Source of the DNA: Rhodoferax sp.
Lineage (GTDB): Bacteria; Pseudomonadota; Gammaproteobacteria; Burkholderiales; Burkholderiaceae_C
Assembly: GCF_025354435.1 (NCBI RefSeq)
Contig: NZ_JANXMU010000007.1
Coordinates: 1 to 64,000, forward strand
DNA length: 64,000 nucleotides
Direction of reading: 5' to 3'
Both the position numbers and the translations under genes were made by a program. Below the pieces are notes generated by a model. That model ran no database searches. It saw nothing but the letters and a program-made list of their open reading frames with translations, and was not told the origin of the DNA. Of the stretch, positions 44,317 through 53,294 are shown piece after piece. Each line of letters opens with the position of its first letter. The stretch's first letter is position 1.

Positions 44317-45678
44317 ATGACGACCCACCTTGCCCTGACCCCGTCCACGCTGGCCACGCGCTTCGCCACCGAAACCCAGCGCTTCACCTCCACCCACCCG
44401 CGTTCCATGGCCCTGGCCGCCCAGGCGGCACAGCACTTTTTGTTTGGCGTGCCCCTGCACTGGATGCGCGACTGGCCCAGCCCGGCCAGCCTGTGCGTGC
44501 AGCAGGCCCAGGGCGCGCACCTCAGCTGTGCCGACGGGCTGGTCTATAGCGACTTTTGCCTGGGCGATACCGGCGCCATGTTCGGCCACAGCCCGGAGCC
44601 GGTCGCGCAGGCGATTGCCCAGCAGGCGGCGCGCGGGCTGACCAGCATGCTGCCCTCTGTACAGACCGCCGAAGTCGGCGCGCTGCTGGCCGCCACCTTT
44701 GGCCTGCCACAGTGGCAAATGGCCCTGACCGCCAGCGATGCTAACCGCTTTGTGCTGCGCTGGGCGCGCGCCGTCACGCAACGGCCCCAGTTGCTGGTGT
44801 TTGACGGCTGCTACCACGGTGCGGTGGACGACACCCTGGTCGATATGGAAGGCCAAGACGGCAGAACTACCGTGCCCCGTCCCTCGGTGCTGGGCAACGT
44901 GCACAACCACGCGGCCTTCACCCGTATCGTCCCCTTCAACGACCTGGCCGCGCTGGAAGCCGCGCTGGCCGACCGCCAGGTGGCCTGCCTGCTGGCCGAG
45001 CCCGCGCTGACCAACTGCGGCCTGGTACTGCCCGACCCGGGTTTCTGGCAATCCGCCCAGGCCCTGTGCCAGCGATACGGCACGCTGCTGGCGCTGGACG
45101 AAACCCACACCCTGTCCACCGGCTGCGGCGGCTACGCCAAAGTGCACGGCCTGACCCCCGACCTGCTGGTCATCGGCAAGGCTGTGGCGGGCGGCCTGCC
45201 CTGTGCGGTGTACGGATTTACCGACGCACTGGCCCAGCGCATGCGGGATGCCAAACAAGCCGCGCCCGAAGGCCACAGCGGCATCGGCACCACGCTGGCG
45301 GGCAACGCACTGACCATCGCCGCCCTGCACGCCGCCCTGACCCACCTGCACACCCCCGCCACCTACGCCCCCATGCTGGCGCTGGCCGACACGCTGGCGG
45401 CAGGCTTGCGCGCCGTGATTGCCGCCCACGGCCTGGGCTGGACCGTTACCCAGCTAGGTGCCCGCATGGAGCTGCAGTACACCGCCGAGCCCCCGCGCAA
45501 CGCCGCCGAAGTGCATGCCAGCAGCCAGCCCGCGCTGGATGCCCTGCTGCACCTGTACCTGCTGAACCGCGGCGTGCTGCTTACCCCCTTCCACACCATG
45601 CTGCTGGTGTCGCCTGCCACCACGCAGGCGGATGTGCAGCGCCTGCTGGACGGGTTCTCAGCCTTTCTGGCTGCCTGA
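44317..45678 (+). CDS. class III aminotransferase (glutamate-1-semialdehyde 2,1-aminomutase-like)
   Basis: 453 aa fold type I PLP enzyme. The PLP lysine is in LLVIGKAVAGGLPCAVYGF and the conserved Asp in LLALDETHTLS. FCLGDTGAMFGHSPEPVAQAI and FDGCYHGAVDDTLVD recall GSA aminomutase and beta-amino acid aminotransferases. The usual TGSEA phosphate-binding motif is TASDA here. The EamA permease and LysR genes follow. Substrate unknown; an amino acid is expected. Confidence 0.85.
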   Translation: MTTHLALTPSTLATRFATETQRFTSTHPRSMALAAQAAQHFLFGVPLHWMRDWPSPASLCVQQAQGAHLSCADGLVYSDFCLGDTGAMFGHSPEPVAQAIAQQAARGLTSMLPSVQTAEVGALLAATFGLPQWQMALTASDANRFVLRWARAVTQRPQLLVFDGCYHGAVDDTLVDMEGQDGRTTVPRPSVLGNVHNHAAFTRIVPFNDLAALEAALADRQVACLLAEPALTNCGLVLPDPGFWQSAQALCQRYGTLLALDETHTLSTGCGGYAKVHGLTPDLLVIGKAVAGGLPCAVYGFTDALAQRMRDAKQAAPEGHSGIGTTLAGNALTIAALHAALTHLHTPATYAPMLALADTLAAGLRAVIAAHGLGWTVTQLGARMELQYTAEPPRNAAEVHASSQPALDALLHLYLLNRGVLLTPFHTMLLVSPATTQADVQRLLDGFSAFLAA

Positions 45679-45740
45679 TTTTTAAGCCTTTTAGGCCTCT
45701 AGCGTAAATACAGTCTACGCTAGACGCTATCAAAACAATA
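45679..45740 (+). repeat. dispersed AT-rich repeat between aminotransferase and EamA gene
   Basis: TTTTTAAGCCTTTTAGGCCTC, then TAGCGTAAATACAGTCTACGC and TAGACGCTATCAAAACAATA, an intact member. It is very like the copy within the FtsX permease gene at 20226-20302. Confidence 0.75.
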
Positions 45741-45745
45741 ACACC

Positions 45746-46660
45746 ATGTACCACCCCTCCCCCCTCACCGCCCGCCTGTGTCTGGCCGCGGGCATGGCTC
45801 TGGTCGGCGTGTACGTGGCGCTGAGCAAACCGCTGGTAGCGGCCCTACCGGTGTTCTTGCTGGCCTGGCTGCGCTTTGGTATTGCGGCCATCGCCATGCT
45901 GCCCTGGCTGAAAAAGCCCGCCTCCGAGGGCCCTATGTCCGCCCACACCCGCTGGCTGGTGTTTCTGGAATCGTTTTTGGGCAACTTCCTGTTTTCGATC
46001 TGCATGCTGTACGGCATGGGCCTGACCAGCGCGGTATCGGCCGGGGTGATTCTGGCGGCGATTCCGGCTTCGGTAGCGCTGCTGAGCTGGCTGCTGCTGG
46101 GCGAACGCATCACGGTGCGCACCTGGGCCGCCATCGCCTGCGGCGTGCTGGGCATTGCGTTACTGGCACTATCGAAATCAGAGCACTTCGTGCAGGTGTT
46201 ACCTACGCCAGAGGCCGATTTGGCTGCAAAAAACCAACTGTGGGGCAATCTGCTGGTGTTTGGCGCGGTGCTGTGCGAGGCGGCCTACGCGGTGATCGGC
46301 AAAAAGCTCACCGGCAGCCTGGGGGCCAAACGCATCAGCGCGCTCATCAACCTCTGGGGCCTGGTGCTGATGACTCCCATGGGCCTTTATTTAGCGCTGT
46401 CGTTCCCGTTTGCCAGCGTGCACCCCGGCATTTGGTTGCTGCTGGTGTTCTACGCCATGGCCGCCAGCATCGGCACCGTCTGGCTGTGGATGACCGGCCT
46501 GCGCGTGGTGCCCGCAGCGCAAGCAGGCGTGTACAGCGTGCTGCTGCCCATCTTCACCGCGCTGACCGGCGTGCTGGTGCTGGGCGAAACCCTGGGTGCC
46601 CTGCAACTGCTGGCCTTTGGCGTGGCACTGCTGGGCGTGGTGCTGGCTACATTGCCTTGA
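45746..46660 (+). CDS. EamA/DMT family transporter
   Basis: 304 aa with ten membrane helices in two EamA repeats: VYVALSKPLVAALPVFLLAWLRFGIAAIAMLPW, GVILAAIPASVALLSWLLLGERIT, and in the second half LLPIFTALTGVLVLGETLG. Such proteins mostly export amino acids or metabolites. The loop at residues 141-163 between the two halves is a dispersed repeat read in reverse. Next to an aminotransferase and a LysR gene, so an amino-acid efflux role is plausible. Confidence 0.88.
   Translation: MYHPSPLTARLCLAAGMALVGVYVALSKPLVAALPVFLLAWLRFGIAAIAMLPWLKKPASEGPMSAHTRWLVFLESFLGNFLFSICMLYGMGLTSAVSAGVILAAIPASVALLSWLLLGERITVRTWAAIACGVLGIALLALSKSEHFVQVLPTPEADLAAKNQLWGNLLVFGAVLCEAAYAVIGKKLTGSLGAKRISALINLWGLVLMTPMGLYLALSFPFASVHPGIWLLLVFYAMAASIGTVWLWMTGLRVVPAAQAGVYSVLLPIFTALTGVLVLGETLGALQLLAFGVALLGVVLATLP
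46166..46235 (-). repeat. dispersed repeat inside the EamA gene (inverted)
   Basis: On the minus strand AAATCGGCCTCTGGCGTAGG is followed by TAACACCTGCACGAAGTGC and GATTTCGATAGTG, a diverged family member. It codes in frame for the loop between the two EamA halves. Confidence 0.55.
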
Positions 46661-46673
46661 ACCAGGAGTTCCC

Positions 46674-47534
46674 ATGCGTCTGCGCCACATCGAAGTCTTC
46701 AACGCCATCATGCTGACGGGCAGCGTCAGCGCGGCGGCGCGGCTGATCAACGTGACCCAACCCGCCGTCAGCCGGGTGCTGGCGCATGCCGAGCTGCAGC
46801 TGGGCTTTCCGCTGTTCCAGCGCACCAAGGGACGACTCACCCCGACCAACGAGGCGCAGACCCTGTACCCGCACATCGAGCGCCTGTTTGCCCAGCTGGA
46901 CGATGTGCAGCGCCTGGCCAATAGCCTTAAGCGCGGCCACCAGGACGGCGAACTGCACATCCTGACGGTGCTGCCGCTGGCGCTGCAGTTGTTCCGCCAG
47001 CAGCATCCGAACGTGGTGGTGACCATGGACGCGCTGCACTCGCCGCAGATCATCTCGTCGCTGGTGCTGCAGGAGGCCGATGTGGGCTTTGTCTTCAGTG
47101 CCATCGCCCACCCATCGCTGGAGCAGCGGCACCTGGCCGATGGCCGCATGGTCTGCGTGGCCCCCAAGGGCGTGTTCAGCGCCCAGCAGGTCCAGCAAGG
47201 CGTGGTGCACCTGACCGACCTGGCCCACACGCCGGTGGTGAATATCGATGTGCGCGACCCGGTGGGCTCAACCCTCAGCCACGCCTGCCGCGAGGCCGGT
47301 GTCGGCCTGGTATCGGCCGTCACGGTGCAAACCTACCACGCGGCCCTGGCCGTGGCCCTGGTGGACAGTTGCACCGCCTTGTCGGCCGATAGCACCAAGG
47401 TCGACGTGCTGGTGCTGGAGCCGCAGATCGTGGTGCCCATCAAGGCCTTGCGTGCGGTGAACCGCCCAAGCTCCCTGTTGGCCAGCGCGATGACGCAGTG
47501 TGTGCAGCAGGTGGTCGAAACGGCCTTGCGCTGA
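46674..47534 (+). CDS. LysR family transcriptional regulator
   Basis: 286 aa. The helix-turn-helix reads IEVFNAIMLTGSVSAAARLINVTQPAVSRVLAHAE. The C-terminal domain is the usual effector fold. ATG 46674 was chosen; the open frame from 46596 only shadows the EamA gene. Its last 95 bp overlap, on the opposite strand, the end of dadA, an unusually long convergent overlap. It probably regulates the neighbouring amino-acid genes. Confidence 0.9.
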   Translation: MRLRHIEVFNAIMLTGSVSAAARLINVTQPAVSRVLAHAELQLGFPLFQRTKGRLTPTNEAQTLYPHIERLFAQLDDVQRLANSLKRGHQDGELHILTVLPLALQLFRQQHPNVVVTMDALHSPQIISSLVLQEADVGFVFSAIAHPSLEQRHLADGRMVCVAPKGVFSAQQVQQGVVHLTDLAHTPVVNIDVRDPVGSTLSHACREAGVGLVSAVTVQTYHAALAVALVDSCTALSADSTKVDVLVLEPQIVVPIKALRAVNRPSSLLASAMTQCVQQVVETALR

Positions 47535-48753
47535 CGGCATCCCGGCCCAACAAGCCATCGGCCAGCACCTGGGCCGTGCCAAACGCCAGCGTCAAGCCCA
47601 GGGCCCCGTGCCCGGTGTTGAGCAGCAGGTTCTCCGGCCCCTGCGCCTGCCGCCCCACCAGCGGCAGACCGGTGGGCGTGGCCGGGCGCATGCCGGTCCA
47701 GGGCTGCACATCCGCACCGGGCACGCAGTCGGGGAACAGCGCACGCGTGCTGTCCAGCAGGCTTTGGATGCGCGCGGCTGGGATGCGGCGGTCTTGCCCC
47801 ACCAGCTCGGCCATGCCCGCCACGCGCAGGCGGTGGCCGATGCGGGCAAACACCACCTTGCGCGCCGCGTCGGTCACGCTGACCCGTGGGGCAGAGTGCG
47901 GCGCATCGCCAATGTCCAGGGTGATGCTGTAGCCCTTGAGCGGATACACCGGCACCTGCAGGCCCACCTGGCGGGCCAGGGCCGGGCTGGCGCTGCCCAG
48001 GGCCAGCACAAATTGGTCGGCCTGTACCGCGCCCGCCGTGGTCTGCACGCTGCGGATGCGGGCCCCCTGGCGTACCACGCCCAGCACCTCGGCACCCAGC
48101 ACAAACCGCACCCCGCGCTGCTGCAGCGCGGTATGCAGGCCCACGCAGACCTTCAGGCAATCGGTGGCGCATTCATCCGGGGTGTAGACCGCGCCCACCA
48201 TGCGGGCCTGGTCATGCTGCAGCGCCGGCTCCAGTTCCACGCAGCGCTGCGGCGATACGACCTCCTGCAGGCTGCCCAGGCGCTGCTGCAGCGCCACCTG
48301 CTGGCCCGCCGCCGCCAGGGCCGCTGTGCTGCGGTACACCACCAGCTTGCCGGTGCGGCTGAAGTCGCAGTCCAGCGCCAGGTCCTGCAGCATGGCCTCA
48401 AAGCCCACCCGGCTGCGGGCCGCCAGCTGCAGCAGCTGCGCCGTGCTGCGGGCCGAGGTGCGGGCATTGCAGGCGCGCAGAAAGGCCAGGCCCCAGCGCC
48501 ACTGCTGCGGGTCCCACTGCGGCTGCAGCTTCAAGGGCGAGTCGGCAGACAGCAAGAGCTTGGGCAGTTGCCGCCAGATGCCGGGGTCGGCCAGCGGCTG
48601 CACATAGCTGTAGCTGAGCTGGGCCCCATTGCCGCCGCTGGCACCGGCACCGGGCGTGGCGCGGTCTACCACCGTCACCTCCAGCCCCTGCTGGCGCAGC
48701 ACATAGGCCGTGGCCAGCCCAACGATACCGGCCCCTAAAACACATACATGCAT
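47440..48753 (-). CDS. dadA: D-amino acid dehydrogenase (DadA-like FAD oxidoreductase)
   Basis: 437 aa FAD-dependent oxidoreductase of the DAO family. The dinucleotide-binding motif GAGIVGLATAYVLRQQGLEVTVVD opens the protein. DadA-type marks follow: GNGAQLSYSYVQPLADPGIW, YPLKGYSITLDI and WTGMRPATPTGLPLVG. It oxidises D-amino acids, passing electrons to the respiratory chain. The C-terminal 35 or so residues (after LADGLLGRD) are low-complexity and overlap the end of the LysR gene. It is divergent from the polar amino-acid receptor gene, with 221 bp between. Confidence 0.9.
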   Translation of the reverse strand: MHVCVLGAGIVGLATAYVLRQQGLEVTVVDRATPGAGASGGNGAQLSYSYVQPLADPGIWRQLPKLLLSADSPLKLQPQWDPQQWRWGLAFLRACNARTSARSTAQLLQLAARSRVGFEAMLQDLALDCDFSRTGKLVVYRSTAALAAAGQQVALQQRLGSLQEVVSPQRCVELEPALQHDQARMVGAVYTPDECATDCLKVCVGLHTALQQRGVRFVLGAEVLGVVRQGARIRSVQTTAGAVQADQFVLALGSASPALARQVGLQVPVYPLKGYSITLDIGDAPHSAPRVSVTDAARKVVFARIGHRLRVAGMAELVGQDRRIPAARIQSLLDSTRALFPDCVPGADVQPWTGMRPATPTGLPLVGRQAQGPENLLLNTGHGALGLTLAFGTAQVLADGLLGRDAVSARPFRPPAAHTASSRWPTGSLGGSPHARP

Positions 48754-48974
48754 CTGCGTTCACCCTGGTTGATCTTGCATCGACTGTAGGCAAACGCACC
48801 GGATCCGGCCAATGCCAAACGCCCTGGTGTCTATCAGCAAAAGTTATGCCCAAGCCGCCTACACACCCATAACTTTCGGTCATACCCTGCCCCGAAAACG
48901 GCACTGTCCCAGGCGGGCCGCCGCTCCTAAACTGCCCCCAGCTTCCCCCAACCACCTCTATTCCAAGGGCCCCC

Positions 48975-49865
48975 ATGCAAGCAACTTCTCTTTTGTCCAC
49001 ATTGGTTTTGACCGCCAGCCTGGCAGCAGCCCTACCGGCCGGTGCCGACACGCTGCAGAAAATTGCCGAATCGGGCCAGATCACTCTGGCCTACCGCGAG
49101 TCGTCGGTGCCGTTCAGCTACCTAGCCGCAGGCAGCACACCCGAAGGGTTTTCAGTGGACATCGCCAACGCCGTGGCGGACGCGGTGAAAAAACAGCTGA
49201 AAAAACCCGACCTGAAAGTCGCGCTGCAGGCCGTAACCTCGCAAAACCGCATTCCACTGCTGCAAAACGGCACCATCGACCTGGAGTGCGGCTCCACCAC
49301 CAACAACACGGTGCGCGGCAAAGATGTGCAGTTCGCCATCAACCATTTCTACACCGGCACCCGGTTGCTGGTAAAGAAGGCCTCGGGCATCAAAAACTAC
49401 GCCGATCTGGCCAAGAAGAACGTGGCCAGCACCACGGGTACCACCAACGCCCAGGTGATCCGCAAGTACAACCTGGAAAAGAACCTGGGCATGGATATCC
49501 AGCTCGGCAAAGACCATGACGATGCCATGCTGCTGGTCGACAGTGGCCGGGCCGTAGCTTTTGCCATGGACGACATCCTGCTGTTCGGCCTGATCGCTAA
49601 CGCCAAGAATCCGGCCGAATGGGAGGTGGTGGGTGATTCGCTGCAGGTCGAGCCCTACGCCTGCATGCTGCGCAAGGACGACCCGCAGTTCCAGCAGCTG
49701 GTCAACGGTGTGATCGGCGGCATGGTGAAGTCCGGCCAGTTCGAAAAGCTCTACACCAAGTGGTTCATATCGCCGATTCCGCCCAGGGGCCAGAACCTGA
49801 ACCTGCCGATGAGCAAAGAGCTGCGCGACAACCTCAAGGCCCTCAGCGACAAACCGACCGTCTGA
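48975..49865 (+). CDS. amino acid ABC transporter substrate-binding protein (glutamate/aspartate type)
   Basis: 296 aa family 3 receptor. The signal peptide ends at AGA-DTLQK. The ligand fold opens LQKIAESGQITLAYRESSVPFSYL, with FSVDIANAVADAV, TIDLECGSTTNNTVRGKDVQF and MDDILLFGLIA typical of GltI. No transport partners lie beside it. The racemase gene begins three bases after its stop. A role in supplying acidic amino acids to the racemase and DadA pair is inferred. Confidence 0.9.
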   Translation: MQATSLLSTLVLTASLAAALPAGADTLQKIAESGQITLAYRESSVPFSYLAAGSTPEGFSVDIANAVADAVKKQLKKPDLKVALQAVTSQNRIPLLQNGTIDLECGSTTNNTVRGKDVQFAINHFYTGTRLLVKKASGIKNYADLAKKNVASTTGTTNAQVIRKYNLEKNLGMDIQLGKDHDDAMLLVDSGRAVAFAMDDILLFGLIANAKNPAEWEVVGDSLQVEPYACMLRKDDPQFQQLVNGVIGGMVKSGQFEKLYTKWFISPIPPRGQNLNLPMSKELRDNLKALSDKPTV

Positions 49866-49867
49866 CC

Positions 49868-50599
49868 ATGCAAGTCGTAGGCATTCTGGGCGGCATGGGG
49901 CCCGCCGCCGGGGCGGACTTTGTGCGCCTGTTCGTGCAGTCTTGCGTGGAACATCTGCAGGGCCAGGGCCTGGCGGTGAGCGACCAGAGCTTCCCCGAGC
50001 ACTGGCTGGCCCAGGTGCCGGTGCCCGACCGCACACGGGCGCTGGAAGCCGATGCGTTCGGCGCGCAGCAGCCGCTGGAGCCGATGCTGCAGGCCCTGGG
50101 CCGCCTGGCCGCCCTGGGTGCACGCTGCGTGGCCATGCCCTGCAACACGGCCCATGCCTGGCACAGCCGTTTGCAAGACCGGTTTCCGCAGCTGGATGTG
50201 CTGCACATCGCCGACGAAATGGCGCGCACGCTGGCCGCCCGCCAGGTGCCCGCCGCGGCGCTGATGGCCACCGAGGGTACCTACCGCAGCGGCGTGTATG
50301 GGCAGGCCCTGGCCCGCGTCGGCGTGCACTGCCACCTGCCCACGGCCACCGAGCGCGCGCGCATCATGCATGGCATTTACGACGGCGTGAAAGCGGGCAA
50401 TATGCCGCTGGCGCAGCGCTGCTTGAGCGAAGTGGCCCAGGCCTTGGCGCAACGCCATGGCGGTGCCGCGCTGGTGCTGGGTTGCACCGAGATTCCGCTG
50501 GCCCTGGACGGCCTGGCCCAAACCGCCGATCTGCCGTTGTTCAACCCGGCACAGGTGCTGGCACGGGCTTTGGCACAGCGGGCCTACGCGCCAGCCTGA
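49868..50599 (+). CDS. aspartate/glutamate racemase family protein
   Basis: 243 aa cofactor-independent racemase. The N-terminus VVGILGGMGPAAGADF is the family hallmark. The two catalytic cysteines are in VAMPCNTAHAW and LVLGCTEIPLAL. ATG 49868 is immediately downstream of the receptor gene; the open frame from 49760 shadows it. It interconverts L- and D-Asp or Glu, which fits the D-amino acid dehydrogenase nearby. It ends with a 16-bp convergent overlap with the PPOX gene. Confidence 0.92.
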   Translation: MQVVGILGGMGPAAGADFVRLFVQSCVEHLQGQGLAVSDQSFPEHWLAQVPVPDRTRALEADAFGAQQPLEPMLQALGRLAALGARCVAMPCNTAHAWHSRLQDRFPQLDVLHIADEMARTLAARQVPAAALMATEGTYRSGVYGQALARVGVHCHLPTATERARIMHGIYDGVKAGNMPLAQRCLSEVAQALAQRHGGAALVLGCTEIPLALDGLAQTADLPLFNPAQVLARALAQRAYAPA

Positions 50600-51543
50600 G
50601 CCCAGCCGCCCGTGCCGTCCAGCGCAGGCGACAGGCTTGCCGCACCCCAACGCAGCGCCAGCGCCGCCGGTCGCCGCAGCACCTGCTGTACCTGCATGCG
50701 CAGCAGCCGCTGGGCACCGGGGTAGCGGGCCAGCTCCGGGCCGTCCCAGACGATCTCGGCACGCACGGCCAGGTGCAGCAGGTCGCCGGTTTCAAAGTCG
50801 ATGAACAGCAGGCCCGCCTGCGGCTGCAGCAGCAGGTTGCCCAGGGTGTTGAAAAAGTAGTTGCCCACCAGATCGGGCACGGTCAGCCACTGCTGGCCCG
50901 CGGCATCCTGGTCCACCCGCACAAAGCCGGGCTTGCCGCCGCGGTGCGACACGTCTACGCCGTGCTCCCCTTCTTGCGATGCGCCGGGGTGGGCGCTGGC
51001 GATGAAAAAGGTGTCGGCACCTTGCACCAGGCGCAGGGCGACGGCATCCAGCTGCGTGCCCACGATGGCAGCGCCTTCGTTCACCGGCTCGGCGTAGACC
51101 GGCTCGCGGGCCTGGATGTATTTGGGGCAATTGCCAAAGCTTTGCTCCACCGCCAGGCCGAATCCGCTGCCGTCTAGCGCCGTGACACGGCCATTCACGC
51201 GGTTGCGCCGCCGGGTGTGGGGCTCGATGCCCAGCATGCCGATGGACGCACCCTCGGCCAGATGGCGCGCCAGCGGGTCGGATGCGGCAGGCAAGGCGTC
51301 CACCCGCAGCCGACTGGCATCGGGCGAACGGATGAAGCCGGGGGGCGCAGCCACCACCGAGGCCCAGGGCTGGCTCTGCGCGTCCACGCTGCCCAGCACC
51401 ACAAAGGGCAACTGGGCGAAGAAGTCGCGGTGCTGGTCGGGCATGTAGCTGCGGATGACGCGCGGCCCCACCTCGGCCATGCGCTGGGCCTCGCCTGCGC
51501 GCTGCTGCAGGGCGACTTCTCCCGCGTGGAAGGCGGCTGTCAT
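50584..51543 (-). CDS. pyridoxamine 5'-phosphate oxidase family protein
   Basis: 319 aa FMN-binding split-barrel protein. FFAQLPFVVLGSVDAQSQPWASVVAAPPGFIRS forms the first strands, and VGNYFFNTLGNLLLQPQAGLLFIDFETGDLLHLAVRAEI is the C-terminal barrel. The central NCPKYIQAREP is typical of a subgroup of these proteins annotated near GST genes. Reaction unknown. Its ATG overlaps the GST stop, so they are one transcription unit. Confidence 0.87.
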   Translation of the reverse strand: MTAAFHAGEVALQQRAGEAQRMAEVGPRVIRSYMPDQHRDFFAQLPFVVLGSVDAQSQPWASVVAAPPGFIRSPDASRLRVDALPAASDPLARHLAEGASIGMLGIEPHTRRRNRVNGRVTALDGSGFGLAVEQSFGNCPKYIQAREPVYAEPVNEGAAIVGTQLDAVALRLVQGADTFFIASAHPGASQEGEHGVDVSHRGGKPGFVRVDQDAAGQQWLTVPDLVGNYFFNTLGNLLLQPQAGLLFIDFETGDLLHLAVRAEIVWDGPELARYPGAQRLLRMQVQQVLRRPAALALRWGAASLSPALDGTGGWAQAGA

Positions 51544-52160
51544 ACCAGCAACCCGATACGGCTGCGCACCATCGGCACAAAGCCTGGCAAGGCCTCGATG
51601 CGGGCCAGCCAGACGCGGATCTGCGGATACGGCTCCAGCGAGACATTGCCTTCGGGCGCGTGGGCGGTGTAGCTGTAGTTGGCGATGTCGGCAATGGTGG
51701 GTGTACTGCCCACCAGGTAGTCGGACTGCTGCAGATGCGCCTCCATCACCCCAAACAGTTGCGTGGCGCGGGCCATGGCATCGGCCGGATCGGTGGGCCG
51801 CTGGAACAGCTGGATCACCCGCGCCACCGCCGGGCCAAAGGCCAGCGGCCCGGCCGCCACCGACAGCCAGTGCTGCACCTGTGCAGCGGCCACCGGCTCG
51901 GTGGGCAGCCAGGTGCCGGGCTGGGCGTAGCGGCTGGCCAGGTAGACCAGGATGGCGTTGGAATCGGCCAGGGTGACATCGCCGTCCTGCAGCACCGGCA
52001 CCTGGCCAAAGGCGTTCAGGGCCAGAAACGCCGGGGCTTTGTGGGCCCCGGCCAGCAGGTCAACGTCGACCAGTTCGCAGGGCAGGTTCAGCAGCGACAG
52101 CATGAGTTGCACGCGGTGGGAGTGGCCAGAAACGGCATGGCGGTAGAGCTGGATGGGCAT
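51540..52160 (-). CDS. glutathione S-transferase family protein
   Basis: 206 aa. The N-terminal thioredoxin-fold domain has YRHAVSGHSHRVQLMLSLLNLPCELVDVDL, AFGQVPVLQDGDVTLADSNAILVYLA with the cis-Pro and Asp-Ser glutathione contacts. The C-terminal helical domain contains STPTIADIANYSY. The start MPIQLYRH (52160) fits the family; the open frame upstream to 52235 does not. It overlaps the PPOX gene by ATGA. Divergent from a LysR gene that probably regulates the pair. Confidence 0.92.
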   Translation of the reverse strand: MPIQLYRHAVSGHSHRVQLMLSLLNLPCELVDVDLLAGAHKAPAFLALNAFGQVPVLQDGDVTLADSNAILVYLASRYAQPGTWLPTEPVAAAQVQHWLSVAAGPLAFGPAVARVIQLFQRPTDPADAMARATQLFGVMEAHLQQSDYLVGSTPTIADIANYSYTAHAPEGNVSLEPYPQIRVWLARIEALPGFVPMVRSRIGLLV

Positions 52161-52261
52161 GGGATTCTTTCTAGGGCTTGCAGAGAGGTCCATTGTGTTT
52201 ACTCCACTCGAAGAGATAAATGGTCTGGAATGCATTTAACTACTCCACATAACGGATTAAT

Positions 52262-53173
52262 ATGCGCCGCATGGACAAACTCAAAGCCATGCAGACCTTT
52301 GTGCAGATTGCCGACCAGGGCAGCCTGACCGCCGCCGCGCTGGCGCTGGATACGTCCCTGCCCGCCGTGGTGCGCGCGCTGGCGGCGCTGGAGGCGGACT
52401 TGGGCGTGCGCCTGTTCCAGCGCACCACCCGGCGCATCGCGCTCACCGAAGAGGGCCGCCGCCACCTGGACAGTTGCCGCCAGGTACTGGCCAGCTTGCA
52501 CGATGCCGAGGCGGCGTTGAAGGCCGATGCCCGCGAACCCGCAGGCCAACTCACCATCACCGCACCGGTGCAGTTTGGCCAGATGCACGTGGCCCCGGCG
52601 GTGACGCGCTTTGTGCAGCGCTATCCGCAGATGCGCTGCAGCGTGCTGCTGTACGACCGGGTGGTGAACCTGCTGGAAGAAGGCATTGACGTGGGCATCC
52701 GCATCGGGCCGCTGGAGGATTCGTCGCTGGTGGCGCACACCCTGGGCCACATCCGCCGGGTGGTGGTGGCCAGCTCCGACTACCTGGCGCGCGCCGGGGT
52801 GCCCCGGCACCCCAAAGACCTGCTAAGGGCCAACTGCGTGCGCCGCACCGGCAATAACCCCAGTTGGGGGCCGTTTATCGACAAAAAGGACAAAGGCCGC
52901 CCGTTCAGCATCAGCGTCAGCGGCAACCTGGACTTCAACCAGATCGCGCCCGCCGTGGAAGCCTGCGTGGCCGGCATGGGCGTGGGCATGTTTTTGTCGT
53001 ACCAAGTGGCACCCTACCTGGCCGACCAGCGGCTGCAGATCTTGCTGGAAGACTATGAGTCGCCACCCCGCCCCTTGAGCCTGGTGCTGCCGCACGCCCG
53101 GCTGCTGCCCACCCGCACCCGGGTCTTCATCGACTGGATGTGCAAGGCGCTGCAGGGGTTTCGTCAGCCCTAA
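52262..53173 (+). CDS. LysR family transcriptional regulator
   Basis: 303 aa. Helix-turn-helix MQTFVQIADQGSLTAAALALDTSLPAVVRALAALEADLG, followed by a CrgA-like effector domain (EGIDVGIRIGPLEDSSLVAHTLGHIRRVVVAS). It is divergent from the GST/PPOX genes across a 101-bp AT-rich gap. ATG 52262 or the Met three codons later could be the start. Likely regulator of the GST/PPOX unit. Confidence 0.91.
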   Translation: MRRMDKLKAMQTFVQIADQGSLTAAALALDTSLPAVVRALAALEADLGVRLFQRTTRRIALTEEGRRHLDSCRQVLASLHDAEAALKADAREPAGQLTITAPVQFGQMHVAPAVTRFVQRYPQMRCSVLLYDRVVNLLEEGIDVGIRIGPLEDSSLVAHTLGHIRRVVVASSDYLARAGVPRHPKDLLRANCVRRTGNNPSWGPFIDKKDKGRPFSISVSGNLDFNQIAPAVEACVAGMGVGMFLSYQVAPYLADQRLQILLEDYESPPRPLSLVLPHARLLPTRTRVFIDWMCKALQGFRQP

Positions 53174-53174
53174 G

Positions 53175-53242
53175 ATTTTTATAAAAAATAGGCCGCTAGC
53201 GCATATTCCATATACACCATATGCTATTAAATACATAGCAAA
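53175..53242 (+). repeat. dispersed AT-rich repeat between lysR and the EAL gene
   Basis: ATAAAAAATAGGCCGCTAGC, then GCATATTCCATATACACCAT and ATGCTATTAAATACATAGCA. It is a clear intergenic member and serves as the reference for the coding copies. It lies between convergent genes. Confidence 0.78.
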
Positions 53243-53294
53243 TCAACCGCATGCTACCGGCGGCACCTCCCAGGTGTGCAGATCCCGCGTGCCG

